A stretch of DNA of 64,000 nt, from assembly GCA_963706755.1 (NCBI GenBank), contig CAVPNH010000003.1, positions 124,001-188,000 on the forward strand, written 5' to 3'. A program made the position numbers and the translations under genes. Positions 9,026 through 17,943 of this stretch are shown piece after piece; the first letter of the stretch is position 1; every line of letters starts with the position of its first letter. The notes beneath the pieces were generated by a model. The model was not told the origin of the DNA and ran no database searches. It saw nothing but the letters and a program-made list of their open reading frames with translations. Origin of the DNA: RPQJ01 sp963706755 (GTDB lineage Bacteria; Pseudomonadota; Gammaproteobacteria; Steroidobacterales; Steroidobacteraceae).

Positions 9026-11221
9026 TCACTCCTTGCGCTTCAGCAGGTAGGCCACGTGGATCTTCGGGTTGCGGCGGAAGTCCTCCGGGATTGTAGCGCG
9101 ACTCAGGTCCTCGACCTCGAAGCCGGCCAGCGCCCCGGTGTCGAGCTTGAAGCGCTGGAAGTTGTTCGAGAAGAGCATGAGGCCGTCGGGTTCGAGCAGC
9201 TCTCCGATCCGTTGCAGCAGCTGTGCGTGGTCGCGCTGCACGTCGAACTCGCGCTCCATGCGCTTTGAGCGCGAGAGCGTCGGCGGATCGACGAAGACGA
9301 GGTCGTAGCGCCGCTGGCCCGCCCTTGCCTGCTCGTCCAGCCACGTGAGGCAATCGTCGCGCACGAATTCGTGATCGGGGCCCGCGAGCCCGTTGAGCGC
9401 GAGGTTCCGCTTCGCCCAGTCGAGATAGGTGTGCGACATGTCCACGGTGGTGGAACTCGTCGCCCCGCCGCCGACGGCGTGGACCGTGGCCGTGCCGGTG
9501 TAGGCGAACAGGTTGAGGAATCGCCGTCCCGCCGCGAGTTCCCCTATGCGCCGCCGCGTGATGCGGTGGTCGAGGAAGAGCCCCGTGTCGAGGTAGTCGG
9601 TGAAGTTCACCAGGAAGCGGTAGCGTCCCTCGCGGACGGTGTGAAAGACCTGCTCGCTGTCCACCTTTTCGTACTGCTCGCCGTGCCGCTGGCGCTGGCG
9701 GACCCGCAGCGCGATGCGCTCCTGCGGCAGTCCGAGCACCTCGGGCAGCACGGCCAGGACTTCGTCGCGACGCCCGCGGGCGGCGTCGCGCGACACGGTG
9801 GGCGGCGCCGCGTACTCCTGCACGCAGGCCCAGCGCTCGTCGTTGCCGTAGATGTCGATGGCGAACGAGTACTCAGGCATGTCGGCGTCGTACACGCGAT
9901 AGCAGGCAACGTCCTCGCGCCGCGCCCAGGACGCGAGCCGCGCGACATTCTTGCGCAACCGGTTCGCGAACATCCCGGCGCCGGGCCGGGCTTTCGCCGC
10001 GTCGAGACGATCGCGACGGGCGGTCTCGGCGTCCGGCTCGACCGACTCCTGATTCAGCTCGAAGCGCAGCAGGCGACACTCGATCGCGCCGTTGAAAAAC
10101 GTGTGGGAGCGATAGGCGCGGAGCCGCAGCGCCCGGCCGAGCGGCGGGTTGCCCGTGAAGACGCCCGCGTCCCAGCCTGGAAACCGCTCGATCAGCGCGC
10201 GGCCGAGTTCAGCGTACAGTGGGCCAAGCGTGTTCTCGTCCTCGAGGCGGGCACCGTAAGGCGGATTCACGAGCACCAGGCCACGCGGCTCGGCCGCCTG
10301 CGGCAGCGAAGAGACGTCCCGTCGCTCGAACCCCAGGTGATCGCCGAGGCCGGCGCGCCCGGCATTCGCGAGCGCGGCCCGGATCGCGGTCTGGTCGCGG
10401 TCGAATCCGCGCAGGCGGGCACTGCCGAGCACGGCGAAATCACGGCGCTCGAGTGCCGCCTCGCGCAGCGACCGCCACGTCGCCTCGTCATGCTGCAGCC
10501 AGCGCTCGAATCCGAATCGGCGCCGCAGCAGTCCCGGCGCGACCTGCGCCGCCATCAGCGCCGCCTCGATCACGAACGTGCCCGAGCCGCACATGGGGTC
10601 CGCGAACCCACCGCCCTCCGCTGCAATCGCCGGCCACCCGCAGCGCAGGAGCAACGCCGCCGCGAGGTTCTCCTTGATCGGCGCCTCGACGGCGGACTGG
10701 CGGTAGCCGCGCCGGTGCAGCGGCTCGCCGCCCAGGTCCAGCGAGACAGTCGCGTGCGAGCGGGCGAGACGCAGGCTGACGCGGATGTCGGGAGACTTGA
10801 GGTCCACCGACGGGCGTTCGCCAGTGCGCGCCCGGAAGCGGTCCACGATCGCGTCCTTGGCCTTCATTGCGGCGAACTGGCTGTGGCGCAGCCACGCCGG
10901 GCTCTCGCCCACGATGTCGATCGCGAGGGTGCCCTGCGGCGCCAGGTGCTCCTCCCACGGGATCTGCACCAGTCCCTCGTACATCGCATCCGCACTTTCA
11001 AGCGACACAGTCGCGAGCGTGAGGAGCACCCGGCTCGCGGTCCGGGAATGCAGGCAGGCGGCATAGCCGTGGCTTAGCGGTCCGTTGAAGCTGACCCCGG
11101 CCGGATGCTCGCGAGTCACCGCGAGGCCCGACGCGCGGAGTTCGGCGCCCAGGAGCTCGGGCACGTGCCGCGGGCAGGCTGCGAAGAACTCGTAGTTGCC
11201 GCCCACCGGGTGCTCCGACAT
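9026..11221 (-). CDS. rlmL: Bifunctional 23S rRNA guanine methyltransferase RlmKL
   Basis: A 731-residue fusion of two SAM-dependent methyltransferases acting on 23S rRNA (m2G2445 by the RlmL half, m7G2069 by the RlmK half). The N-terminal part carries a THUMP-type RNA-binding region and then the first methyltransferase with GSGTFVIEAALMAA and catalytic motif LVNPPYGARL. The second half has FLNLFAYTGTATVHAVGGGA and the motif IV-like FVDPPTLSRSKRM. Length matches the gammaproteobacterial fusion. It begins 3 bases after the stop of the nuclease gene and precedes queD closely. Confidence 0.9.
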   Translation of the reverse strand: MSEHPVGGNYEFFAACPRHVPELLGAELRASGLAVTREHPAGVSFNGPLSHGYAACLHSRTASRVLLTLATVSLESADAMYEGLVQIPWEEHLAPQGTLAIDIVGESPAWLRHSQFAAMKAKDAIVDRFRARTGERPSVDLKSPDIRVSLRLARSHATVSLDLGGEPLHRRGYRQSAVEAPIKENLAAALLLRCGWPAIAAEGGGFADPMCGSGTFVIEAALMAAQVAPGLLRRRFGFERWLQHDEATWRSLREAALERRDFAVLGSARLRGFDRDQTAIRAALANAGRAGLGDHLGFERRDVSSLPQAAEPRGLVLVNPPYGARLEDENTLGPLYAELGRALIERFPGWDAGVFTGNPPLGRALRLRAYRSHTFFNGAIECRLLRFELNQESVEPDAETARRDRLDAAKARPGAGMFANRLRKNVARLASWARREDVACYRVYDADMPEYSFAIDIYGNDERWACVQEYAAPPTVSRDAARGRRDEVLAVLPEVLGLPQERIALRVRQRQRHGEQYEKVDSEQVFHTVREGRYRFLVNFTDYLDTGLFLDHRITRRRIGELAAGRRFLNLFAYTGTATVHAVGGGATSSTTVDMSHTYLDWAKRNLALNGLAGPDHEFVRDDCLTWLDEQARAGQRRYDLVFVDPPTLSRSKRMEREFDVQRDHAQLLQRIGELLEPDGLMLFSNNFQRFKLDTGALAGFEVEDLSRATIPEDFRRNPKIHVAYLLKRKE

Positions 11222-11224
11222 GCC

Positions 11225-12649
11225 TCAGCGCTCCCCTGCCGCGAGCATCACGATGTCCCGCGGCGCCAGGCCCTCGAGGCAACGCGAAATGATCCGGTAC
11301 GCGTCGGGGTCGAACTCCGCCCGCATCGGTGAGCCCAGCAGTTCCGCGACCTCCGATTCGTCGCGTGCCGTGCCGAGGTGCTGCCAGCGGTCCACGACGT
11401 GCAACTGGGTCCCGCGCCCATCCGCGGCATGCTCGCGGATGCCGACCGGGCCCGGGAACGGCCAGGCCCGGATGCGCAGCGACGCGAGTGCAAGCTGCAG
11501 GCGCGCATCATGGAGCGGCAGGGCTTCCTTGCCGACGCACGCGCCACGGCATCGTCCGAGCTGCAGGGCGAAACACGAGCCCGGACCGGGTTCGAGTCCC
11601 ATGACCTTGAGGCAGAGCCCCGCTTCCCGGGCCTTACCCTCGAGCGCCCGCCGGGCGTCGCGCTCGGTCCGGAACGGCCCGTAGGAGGCCGCGTCAGACT
11701 CGAGGTCCCGGTCGCTGAAGGGCTCCACGACCGGGCGCAGCGAGCCGTCCGACGACTGCAGGTGGACGCAGTGCACGCCCACGGCCTTGCGCAGGCGGCG
11801 GTTGGCGGCAGGCGCGAGTTCCTTCACCAGCCGCGACTCGACCAGCAGCGCGCCGAGCTCGCCCCCGGTCTCGATCCATTCGACGTCGCGCACCTGCTGC
11901 ACGAGCTTCGACTCCCTGCTCGAGCGATGGCTGGCGGTGAAATGCCCGAGCACCCGGCTGCGCAGGTTGCGGCCCTTGCCCACATAGAGCAGTGCTCCAC
12001 CCTCGCCGCGGAACAGATACACGCCCGGACCTTCGGGCAGGTCGTCGGCGAGATCGGCCGGCAGGTGCGGCGGCATGCGCGACTCGAAGCGCGAGGCCTC
12101 GACGGCCTCCTGAACTCGATCTGCACCCACGGCACCTTCGAACGCCGCGAGCAGCGCTGGCAGCACGGCGGCATCACCGAGTGCGCGGTGTCGCTGCCCG
12201 CACGCGAGCCCCCAGCGATCGATCAGTGCGTCGAGGTTGTGGCGGTGGTGCGATGCGAAGAGGGTCCGCGACAAGCGCACCGTGCAGAGCACCGGCGCCG
12301 AGAACTTCTCACCCACCCTGCGAAACTCGCTGCGCACGAACCCGTAGTCGAAGCGCACGTTGTGCGCGACGAAGAGCCGCCCATCGAGACGCGACCGGAT
12401 CTCGGAGCGCAGGTCTTCGAAGGCGGGCGCGTCGGCCACCATCTCGTTCGTGATGCCAGTGAAGCGCTCGATCGCCGGCGGGATTCTCTGGCGCGGGTTC
12501 ACGAGGCTGCTCCATTCCTCCACGACCGCACCGTCCTCCAGGAGGACGATGCCGACTTCCGTGATCCTGTGCTGGGCGGCCGTCCCGCCTGTCGTCTCCA
12601 GGTCGACACATGCAACGCGCCCGCGCAGCACCGGCGCCGCGAGCGACAC
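11225..12649 (-). CDS. DnaQ-type exonuclease fused to GIY-YIG endonuclease
   Basis: Two nuclease domains in one chain. The N-terminal third is a DEDDh 3'-5' exonuclease (VDLETTGG early, VAHNVRFDYGFV in the middle, then HRALGDAAVLPAL with the catalytic H and D). The middle is a UvrC/Cho-like GIY-YIG module (GVYLFRGEGGALLYVGKGRNL, an arginine in RSRVLGHF, and the glutamate in ALLVESRLVKEL). The rest has no domain I recognise. It could act in repair or end processing. I place the start at the GTG at 12649: the upstream ATG at 12700 lies inside a palindromic repeat and would add 17 repeat-encoded residues. It is in one unit with aguB upstream and rlmKL downstream. Confidence 0.8.
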   Translation of the reverse strand: MSLAAPVLRGRVACVDLETTGGTAAQHRITEVGIVLLEDGAVVEEWSSLVNPRQRIPPAIERFTGITNEMVADAPAFEDLRSEIRSRLDGRLFVAHNVRFDYGFVRSEFRRVGEKFSAPVLCTVRLSRTLFASHHRHNLDALIDRWGLACGQRHRALGDAAVLPALLAAFEGAVGADRVQEAVEASRFESRMPPHLPADLADDLPEGPGVYLFRGEGGALLYVGKGRNLRSRVLGHFTASHRSSRESKLVQQVRDVEWIETGGELGALLVESRLVKELAPAANRRLRKAVGVHCVHLQSSDGSLRPVVEPFSDRDLESDAASYGPFRTERDARRALEGKAREAGLCLKVMGLEPGPGSCFALQLGRCRGACVGKEALPLHDARLQLALASLRIRAWPFPGPVGIREHAADGRGTQLHVVDRWQHLGTARDESEVAELLGSPMRAEFDPDAYRIISRCLEGLAPRDIVMLAAGER

Positions 12650-12683
12650 CGGCCGTGAGGGAGTCGTGCTGCCTGACCGAAAA

Positions 12684-12700
12684 ATGGTGCCAGGCACCAT
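12684..12700. repeat. GGTGCCAGGCACC palindrome, copy 1
   Basis: Perfect palindrome ATGGTGCCAGGCACCAT between aguB and the nuclease gene. The ATG inside it creates a spurious upstream start (product would begin MVPGTIF). The same core recurs at 51529-51541 and 51558-51570 and, with a changed centre, at 21017-21029. Confidence 0.7.
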
Positions 12701-13573
12701 CTAAAGCGTCGCGTCGCCGTCCAGCGTCATGATCGGGCCATAGAGTTCGGGGCGACGGTCACGGAAGACGCCCCAGGCACGACGCTGCGCGCGCGCCGCC
12801 TCGAGGTCGATCGTGGCCGTGATGACGGCCTCGGACGAGCGGTCCGCCTCGACGAGTTTCTCGCCCGCGGTACCGGCGATGAACGACGAGCCGTAGAAGG
12901 TCATCTCGTACTTCTCGCCGCGCTCGACGCCGATGCGGTTCGACGCGACCAGCGGCATGAGGTTCGCCGCCGCGTGGCCCTGCATGCAGCGCTGCCAGTG
13001 ATCGCGGGAATCGATGCTGGCGTCGTGCGGCTCCGAACCGATGGCCGTCGGATACAGCAGCACCTCCGCTCCCATGAGCGCCATGCAGCGCGCGGCTTCC
13101 GGAAACCACTGGTCCCAGCAGATCCCGACCCCCAGCGCCCCATAGCGCGTCTGCCAGACCCGGAACCCTGTGTCGCCCGGCGAGAAGTAGTATTTCTCGT
13201 GATACCCGGGTCCCTCGGGAATGTGCGACTTCCGGTACACGCCCTGCACGCTGCCGTCGGCGTCGATCATGGCCACGGAATTGAAATAGGCGTTGTTTGC
13301 GCGCTCGAACACGCTCACCGGCAGCGCCACCTCGAGTTCACGGGCCAGCGCCTGGAAACGCGCTACCACCGGGCTGTCGGCGATCGGTCGCGCGAGCCCG
13401 AAGTGGCTCGCGAGGTGGTCCTTGCAGAAGTACGGCGTCTCGAAGAGTTCCTGCAGCAGGATGACCTGCGCACCCCTGCCCGCGGCCGCACGGACGGCGC
13501 GTTCGGCGGAATCGAGGTTGGCGGCGGCATTGGCCGAGCAGGCGAACTGCGTCGCGGCAAGGGTGACTTTCAT
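12701..13573 (-). CDS. aguB: N-carbamoylputrescine amidase
   Basis: Nitrilase-superfamily hydrolase of 290 residues that converts N-carbamoylputrescine to putrescine, CO2 and ammonia in the agmatine route. The catalytic triad is complete: E42 in LLQELFETPYF, K115 in VYRKSHIPEGPGYHEKYYF and C152 in GVGICWDQWFPEAAR. The flanking residues of all three are those of plant and bacterial AguB. The ATG at 13573 gives the standard N-terminus (MKVTLAATQFAC); the reading frame upstream is not conserved-looking. Its usual partner, agmatine deiminase (AguA), is not in the window. The stop abuts the palindromic repeat before the nuclease gene. Confidence 0.9.
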   Translation of the reverse strand: MKVTLAATQFACSANAAANLDSAERAVRAAAGRGAQVILLQELFETPYFCKDHLASHFGLARPIADSPVVARFQALARELEVALPVSVFERANNAYFNSVAMIDADGSVQGVYRKSHIPEGPGYHEKYYFSPGDTGFRVWQTRYGALGVGICWDQWFPEAARCMALMGAEVLLYPTAIGSEPHDASIDSRDHWQRCMQGHAAANLMPLVASNRIGVERGEKYEMTFYGSSFIAGTAGEKLVEADRSSEAVITATIDLEAARAQRRAWGVFRDRRPELYGPIMTLDGDATL

Positions 13574-13665
13574 GTCGGTTCCGGGCGCGTGGGTAGTGGG
13601 CAATTGTAGCGAAATCGCGCCGCCCCGTTGGCCGGCGGGCCGCCCCGATCGCGAACCGCCCCCGG

Positions 13666-15288
13666 TCACCGCATCTCGTGCCCCGCCAGCTGCCAGTAGA
13701 CGAGCGACACGGGCATCATGCCGGCGGCGTTGAACTCGTCGAAGAAGCGACGCAGGGAGAACGCGTCGCCCTGCTGGTGCGAACGCTCCATGATCGTCTC
13801 CTCGATGAGGTACTTGCCCGTGACATAGCTCGTGCCGTAGCCGGGCTGGCGCAGGTAGAGCTGCTGCTCGAATCCGAGCAGGTCGAGGTCGGGATGCATC
13901 CACCCACGGGGCGTCCACTCGACCTGGAACGCCTTGGCCTGCTTCACGTCGAACTCGTTCGCCTGCGCGTAGAGCGATGCCAGGCCGCGGGCGCAGCGCT
14001 GCGCCAGCATGACCCAGACGATCTCCCGCGCGCGCGGATTGTCGTCGTAGTAGCCCGCGTGCAGGACAATTTCTTCCATCGCCGTCGCCATGCCCTCGGC
14101 CCGGGAGTCCCACACGTTGTAGAGCCATGCCTCGCGGCGGATCGGGCTCGGGCTCGGCCTGTGGACGAACCACTCGTGGTCGAACCAGTGGTAGAAGTGG
14201 GCGTAGAGCGTGATTGGCTCGTAGTGGCTGGCGATCGAGAAGAAGTTCCTCCGCTCAACCGGCACGAACGGGTCGATGTGCCTGCGCATCGCGGGGTCGA
14301 GATAGTCGCTCACCTCCAGGATGTCGCGATCCCGCAGGAACGCCATGTACTTCGTGATCGCGTCGTTCGCGCGCTTCGTGTGTTCCTCGGCGCTGGCCGC
14401 CGGCACGAGCGGCGGCAACCCGCGGTTGTGCTGCTCCTCGAGGCGCAGCATGGCCTGCGCACGCGCGAGTTCGCTTTTCAGCAGCATCACCTCGTCGTCC
14501 CAGGTGAGCGGCACGAGGTGCACGTTGCGCAGGCTCCAGCTGTAGGCCTCCTTGCCGACGCCGGACGGCCCGGTCTTCAACGCTGCCTGCGCCTCGAGCC
14601 ACGCGACGAATTCCGTCGTCGCCTTCGCGGCCGCCGCGATCGCGTCGCGCAGTTCGGGCCCGGACTCCCTGGTCCTCGCGGCCAGGTCCGCCAGGTCGGT
14701 GGCCTGCTTCTGCAGCGTGCCCGTGCCGGTGAGCCACAGGTCGCGGGCATCGCCCGTGAGGTTCCGCCGCGCCTGCGCGAGCAGCGGCGGAATCACGCTC
14801 AGCTGGCCCGCGAGCTTCGCGGCGTCGCCCGCGGACAGCGGGAACCGGTACTGCCACAGCTCCACCAGCGCGTGATTCACCGGCCCCTCGTGCTCCGGCG
14901 TGTCGCTCTGCTCGGTCCACACCGACTGGTAGAACGCGGGATCCCGTTCCCAGGGACGGAGCCAGCGGATGTCGAACTCGAGCCCGTTCATCTGGGCGCG
15001 CACGAGGTCGTAGTCGATCCTCTGCTCGATGGGCCAGGCTGCCGGGCCGATGGCCGCGAGGCGCGCCTGGAACCGCTTGAGTTCCTCCTGCCTGCGTCCG
15101 ACCGCGGCGGCCGTGTAGTCCGGCGCCCCTTCGCGCAGGGCCGGGCGCTCGAAGGCGCGCCACTCGTCGAAGAGCGCCAGGAGGCCTTCGTATGATCCTT
15201 GCCCGGCCAGGACGGTCGGACTCACGAACGACGCCCCGAGGCACAGGATCCAGGCCAGGCGGCCCGCCGTGCGCGCTGCAGAATGCAT
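13666..15288 (-). CDS. DUF885-family secreted protein
   Basis: A 540-residue protein with a signal peptide of about 28 residues ending near VLAGQG and a DUF885-type body. Many DUF885 proteins resemble M32/M2-type metallopeptidases. Here the classical HExxH zinc motif is not evident; the LHAGYYDDNPRAREIVWVM stretch and the conserved C-terminal REALS-like GTSYVTGKYLIEETI region are typical of the family. It is probably exported and may be a peptidase or peptidase-like. A GAGGGAAG ribosome-binding site precedes the ATG. It is the first gene of the minus-strand run towards aguB, but a shared pathway is not apparent. Confidence 0.72.
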   Translation of the reverse strand: MHSAARTAGRLAWILCLGASFVSPTVLAGQGSYEGLLALFDEWRAFERPALREGAPDYTAAAVGRRQEELKRFQARLAAIGPAAWPIEQRIDYDLVRAQMNGLEFDIRWLRPWERDPAFYQSVWTEQSDTPEHEGPVNHALVELWQYRFPLSAGDAAKLAGQLSVIPPLLAQARRNLTGDARDLWLTGTGTLQKQATDLADLAARTRESGPELRDAIAAAAKATTEFVAWLEAQAALKTGPSGVGKEAYSWSLRNVHLVPLTWDDEVMLLKSELARAQAMLRLEEQHNRGLPPLVPAASAEEHTKRANDAITKYMAFLRDRDILEVSDYLDPAMRRHIDPFVPVERRNFFSIASHYEPITLYAHFYHWFDHEWFVHRPSPSPIRREAWLYNVWDSRAEGMATAMEEIVLHAGYYDDNPRAREIVWVMLAQRCARGLASLYAQANEFDVKQAKAFQVEWTPRGWMHPDLDLLGFEQQLYLRQPGYGTSYVTGKYLIEETIMERSHQQGDAFSLRRFFDEFNAAGMMPVSLVYWQLAGHEMR

Positions 15289-15351
15289 GACTTCCCTCTG
15301 TTCATGTCCGTCACCCGTGGAGCGGCAAACTGCGGGATTGAGCGCGAGAGG

Positions 15352-16536
15352 TCAATGGCGGAGCAGGCGTTGCACGTGCCGCGCGATCACCAGTTCCTCG
15401 TCGGTCGGCATGACCCAGGCCGCCACCCTGCTGCCGGGCGTGCTGATCCGGGGACCATGGCGCAGGTTCGCCTCCCGATCCAGTTCCAGCCCGAGCCATG
15501 CCGCGCCGGCACAGATCCGCTCGCGTACCTCGGGCTGGTTCTCGCCGATGCCGGCCGTGAACACGATCGCGTCGAGGCCGCCCAGCGCCGCGGCCAGCGA
15601 CCCGAGCTCGCGACCAGCGCGGTAGACGAACACATCCACGGCAAGCCGGGCCGACGCGGCATCGCTCGCGAGCAGCTCGCGCATGTCGGCCGAAATCCCG
15701 GACATGCCGAGCAGTCCCGACTCGTGGTACAGGAGCCGCTCGACGTCGCGTACGCCATATCCGAGTTCGTCCTGCAGGAACAGCAGCACGCCCGGGTCGA
15801 TCGAGCCGCTGCGCGTGCCCATCGGCAGCCCTTCCACGGCCGTGAAGCCCATGGTGGTTGCGACGCTCCGGCAGTCGCGCATCGCGCACATGCTGGAACC
15901 GTTGCCGAGGTGCAGCACGACCGTGCGGCCAGCCGCCGCGCGCTCATCCAGCGCGGGCAGCACGGAAGCGACGTACTCGTAGGACAGCCCATGGAAGCCG
16001 TAGCGACGCACGCCCGCTGCGGCAAAGCGCGCCGGCAACGCGTAGACCTGCGCGACGTCGGCGATCGTGCGGTGGAACGCCGTGTCGAAGCAGGCGACCT
16101 GCGGTACGCCCGGCAGTGCGTCCGCGAGCAGCCGGATGGCCGCGAGGTTGTGCGGCTGGTGCAGCGGCGCGAGCGGCACGTAGCGTTCGAGCCGACCGAG
16201 CGTGTCGGCGTCCACCACCGCCGGGGCCATGAACTCGAGCCCGCCGTGCACGACGCGGTGCCCGACGCCGGAGAGCCCGGCGCTTCCGGCCTCCGCGCGA
16301 ATGAAGCCCAGCAGCGAGGGGAGTGCGTCCGCGTGGCGGAGCGGCCCCGGCGCGAGCAGCTGGTCGGCGACGACCTCCGTCCCGCGTCGCGCGACGAGCC
16401 GCGCCCCGGCTGGAGATTCCGCCACCTGGCCGCGCAGCGCCCGTTCGGGGGCGGCCGCGGCGAGCGAAAAGGTCGAAAACTTGATGCTCGAGGAGCCCGC
16501 GTTCAGGACGAGCACGGGCCCGCGCGCAGCAGTCAC
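15352..16536 (-). CDS. ackA: Acetate kinase
   Basis: ASKHA-fold kinase of 394 residues interconverting acetyl phosphate plus ADP with acetate plus ATP. Visible motifs are VLVLNAGSSSIKFS (phosphate 1), GHRVVHGG, FDTAFHRTI (substrate pocket), RYGFHGLSYEYV, and VLHLGNGSSMCA (phosphate 2). The start is a GTG at 16536 that overlaps the stop of the MaoC-Pta gene as GTGA, so the two enzymes of the acetyl-phosphate pathway are translationally coupled. Butyrate kinase is a less likely alternative, though the MaoC fusion upstream leaves room for another acyl phosphate. Confidence 0.92.
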   Translation of the reverse strand: MTAARGPVLVLNAGSSSIKFSTFSLAAAAPERALRGQVAESPAGARLVARRGTEVVADQLLAPGPLRHADALPSLLGFIRAEAGSAGLSGVGHRVVHGGLEFMAPAVVDADTLGRLERYVPLAPLHQPHNLAAIRLLADALPGVPQVACFDTAFHRTIADVAQVYALPARFAAAGVRRYGFHGLSYEYVASVLPALDERAAAGRTVVLHLGNGSSMCAMRDCRSVATTMGFTAVEGLPMGTRSGSIDPGVLLFLQDELGYGVRDVERLLYHESGLLGMSGISADMRELLASDAASARLAVDVFVYRAGRELGSLAAALGGLDAIVFTAGIGENQPEVRERICAGAAWLGLELDREANLRHGPRISTPGSRVAAWVMPTDEELVIARHVQRLLRH

Positions 16537-17930
16537 GTACCCGCCTTCGCCAGCGCGGCCACGCGCTTGCGATGCGCCAGCAGCTTCGCCACGGCCGTGG
16601 AGCCAATGCGCATGCGGACGTTGTCGGCACGACTCGTGAGCACCACGGGGACACGCGCACCAAGCACGACGCCCGCGCTGTCCGCGCCCGCGAAGTATTG
16701 CAGCTGCTTCGCGAGCATGTTGCCGGCCTCGAGATTGGGCACCAGCAGGATATCGGCGCGCCCCGCCACCGGTGACCGGATGCTCTTGCTGCGCGCTGCG
16801 CGCGCGCTCACCGCATTGTCGAACGCCAGCGGGCCGTCGAGCACCGCCCCGGTAATCTGGCCACGGTCCGCCATCTTGCAGAGCGCGGCCGCCTCGACCG
16901 TCGAGCGGATCTCCGGGTTCACGGTCTCGACCGCCGAGAGGATCGCGACCCTGGGCTCCGCGATGCCGAGCGCGTGCGCGAGGTCGATCGCGTTCCGGAG
17001 GATGTCGGCCTTCTCGGCCAGCGTGGGTTCGATGTTGATCGCTGCGTCGGTGATTAGCAGCACGCGGTCGTAGGCCGGCACATCCATCACGAAGACGTGG
17101 CTCACCCGCCGGTCGGTTCGCAGTCCCGACTGCGAGGAGAGGATCGCACCCATGATCTCGTCCGTGTGCAGGCTGCCCTTCATCAGGGTCTCGACCTCGC
17201 CGCTGCGCGCGAGAGCCACGGCCGTGTCGGCCGAGGCGTGGCTGTGCTCCGTCGGCACGATGCGCACGCCCGCGAGATCCACGCCGTTCGCCGCGGCCAC
17301 CGCTCGGATGCGCGCCTCCGGGCCGACGAGAATCGGGACGATGAGGCGCCGGCGGGCGGCCTCCATGGCGCCCATCAGCGAGTCCGCGTCGCAGGGGTGC
17401 GCCACGGCGCAGCTCACGGCCTCCAGGGGCTCACACTCCTTGAGCAGGTGCGCGAACACGTCGTTGCGCCTGAGCACGATCTCGGGTGTGGCGATGTCCG
17501 AGTAGGACAGCCGGCTCTTCGGCGCCTCCACGATCACCGTGCCCCAGAGGACGCGGCGCCCGGCCACGTGAGCCTCGGCATCGAACACCACGAGCCCGCT
17601 CTCCGGGCGCTTCTCGCGCACCGTGACCCGAGCCGAGAGTTCCTCGCCGACGCAGATGCGGCCGTCGTACTCGAGCTGCTGCGAGACGATGCGCGTGCCC
17701 GGCCCGGGCAGCTTGCGCTCGAGCAGACCCGAGATCACGGCGCTCGCTCCGACTGCGTCGACGCACAACTCGCCCTCGCCGGCGTCGGACGCCTCCTCGA
17801 GATGGAAGGGCACGAGGTCGCCCGTGACCAGCACCAGCGCCTCGACCTCGGCCTGCGTCAGGCGACGCTGTGCGCTCGCCGTCGCGCCCGGCTCGAGCTC
17901 GTCGAAGGTCAGGTTGCGGTAGGCACTCAC
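16533..17930 (-). CDS. Bifunctional MaoC-type hydratase / phosphate acetyltransferase
   Basis: Fusion of a hot-dog domain (about residues 1-150) with a Pta/Ptb domain (about 165-465). The MaoC part has the hydratase pattern TGDLVPFHLEEA, keeping Asp and His of the usual D-x-N-P-x-H motif with the Asn replaced by Val. The C-terminal part has Pta-type segments such as HPCDADSLMGAMEAARR and VLLITDAAINIEPTLAEKADILRNAIDLA. It would make acyl phosphate from acyl-CoA for the coupled acetate kinase. The GTG at 17930 begins the expected MSAYRNLTFDELEPG and lies 13 bases after the regulator stop. The open frame continues upstream but that part is a shadow. Confidence 0.85.
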   Translation of the reverse strand: MSAYRNLTFDELEPGATASAQRRLTQAEVEALVLVTGDLVPFHLEEASDAGEGELCVDAVGASAVISGLLERKLPGPGTRIVSQQLEYDGRICVGEELSARVTVREKRPESGLVVFDAEAHVAGRRVLWGTVIVEAPKSRLSYSDIATPEIVLRRNDVFAHLLKECEPLEAVSCAVAHPCDADSLMGAMEAARRRLIVPILVGPEARIRAVAAANGVDLAGVRIVPTEHSHASADTAVALARSGEVETLMKGSLHTDEIMGAILSSQSGLRTDRRVSHVFVMDVPAYDRVLLITDAAINIEPTLAEKADILRNAIDLAHALGIAEPRVAILSAVETVNPEIRSTVEAAALCKMADRGQITGAVLDGPLAFDNAVSARAARSKSIRSPVAGRADILLVPNLEAGNMLAKQLQYFAGADSAGVVLGARVPVVLTSRADNVRMRIGSTAVAKLLAHRKRVAALAKAGT

Positions 17931-17943
17931 GGTGACTCGGGCC

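Noticed and set aside
16600..16640. Possible fusion of the regulator region to MaoC-Pta through one open frame to 18332
   Set aside because: The frame upstream of 17930 is antisense-like, Ser/Arg-rich and overlaps the regulator gene; the GTG at 17930 begins the conserved N-terminus.
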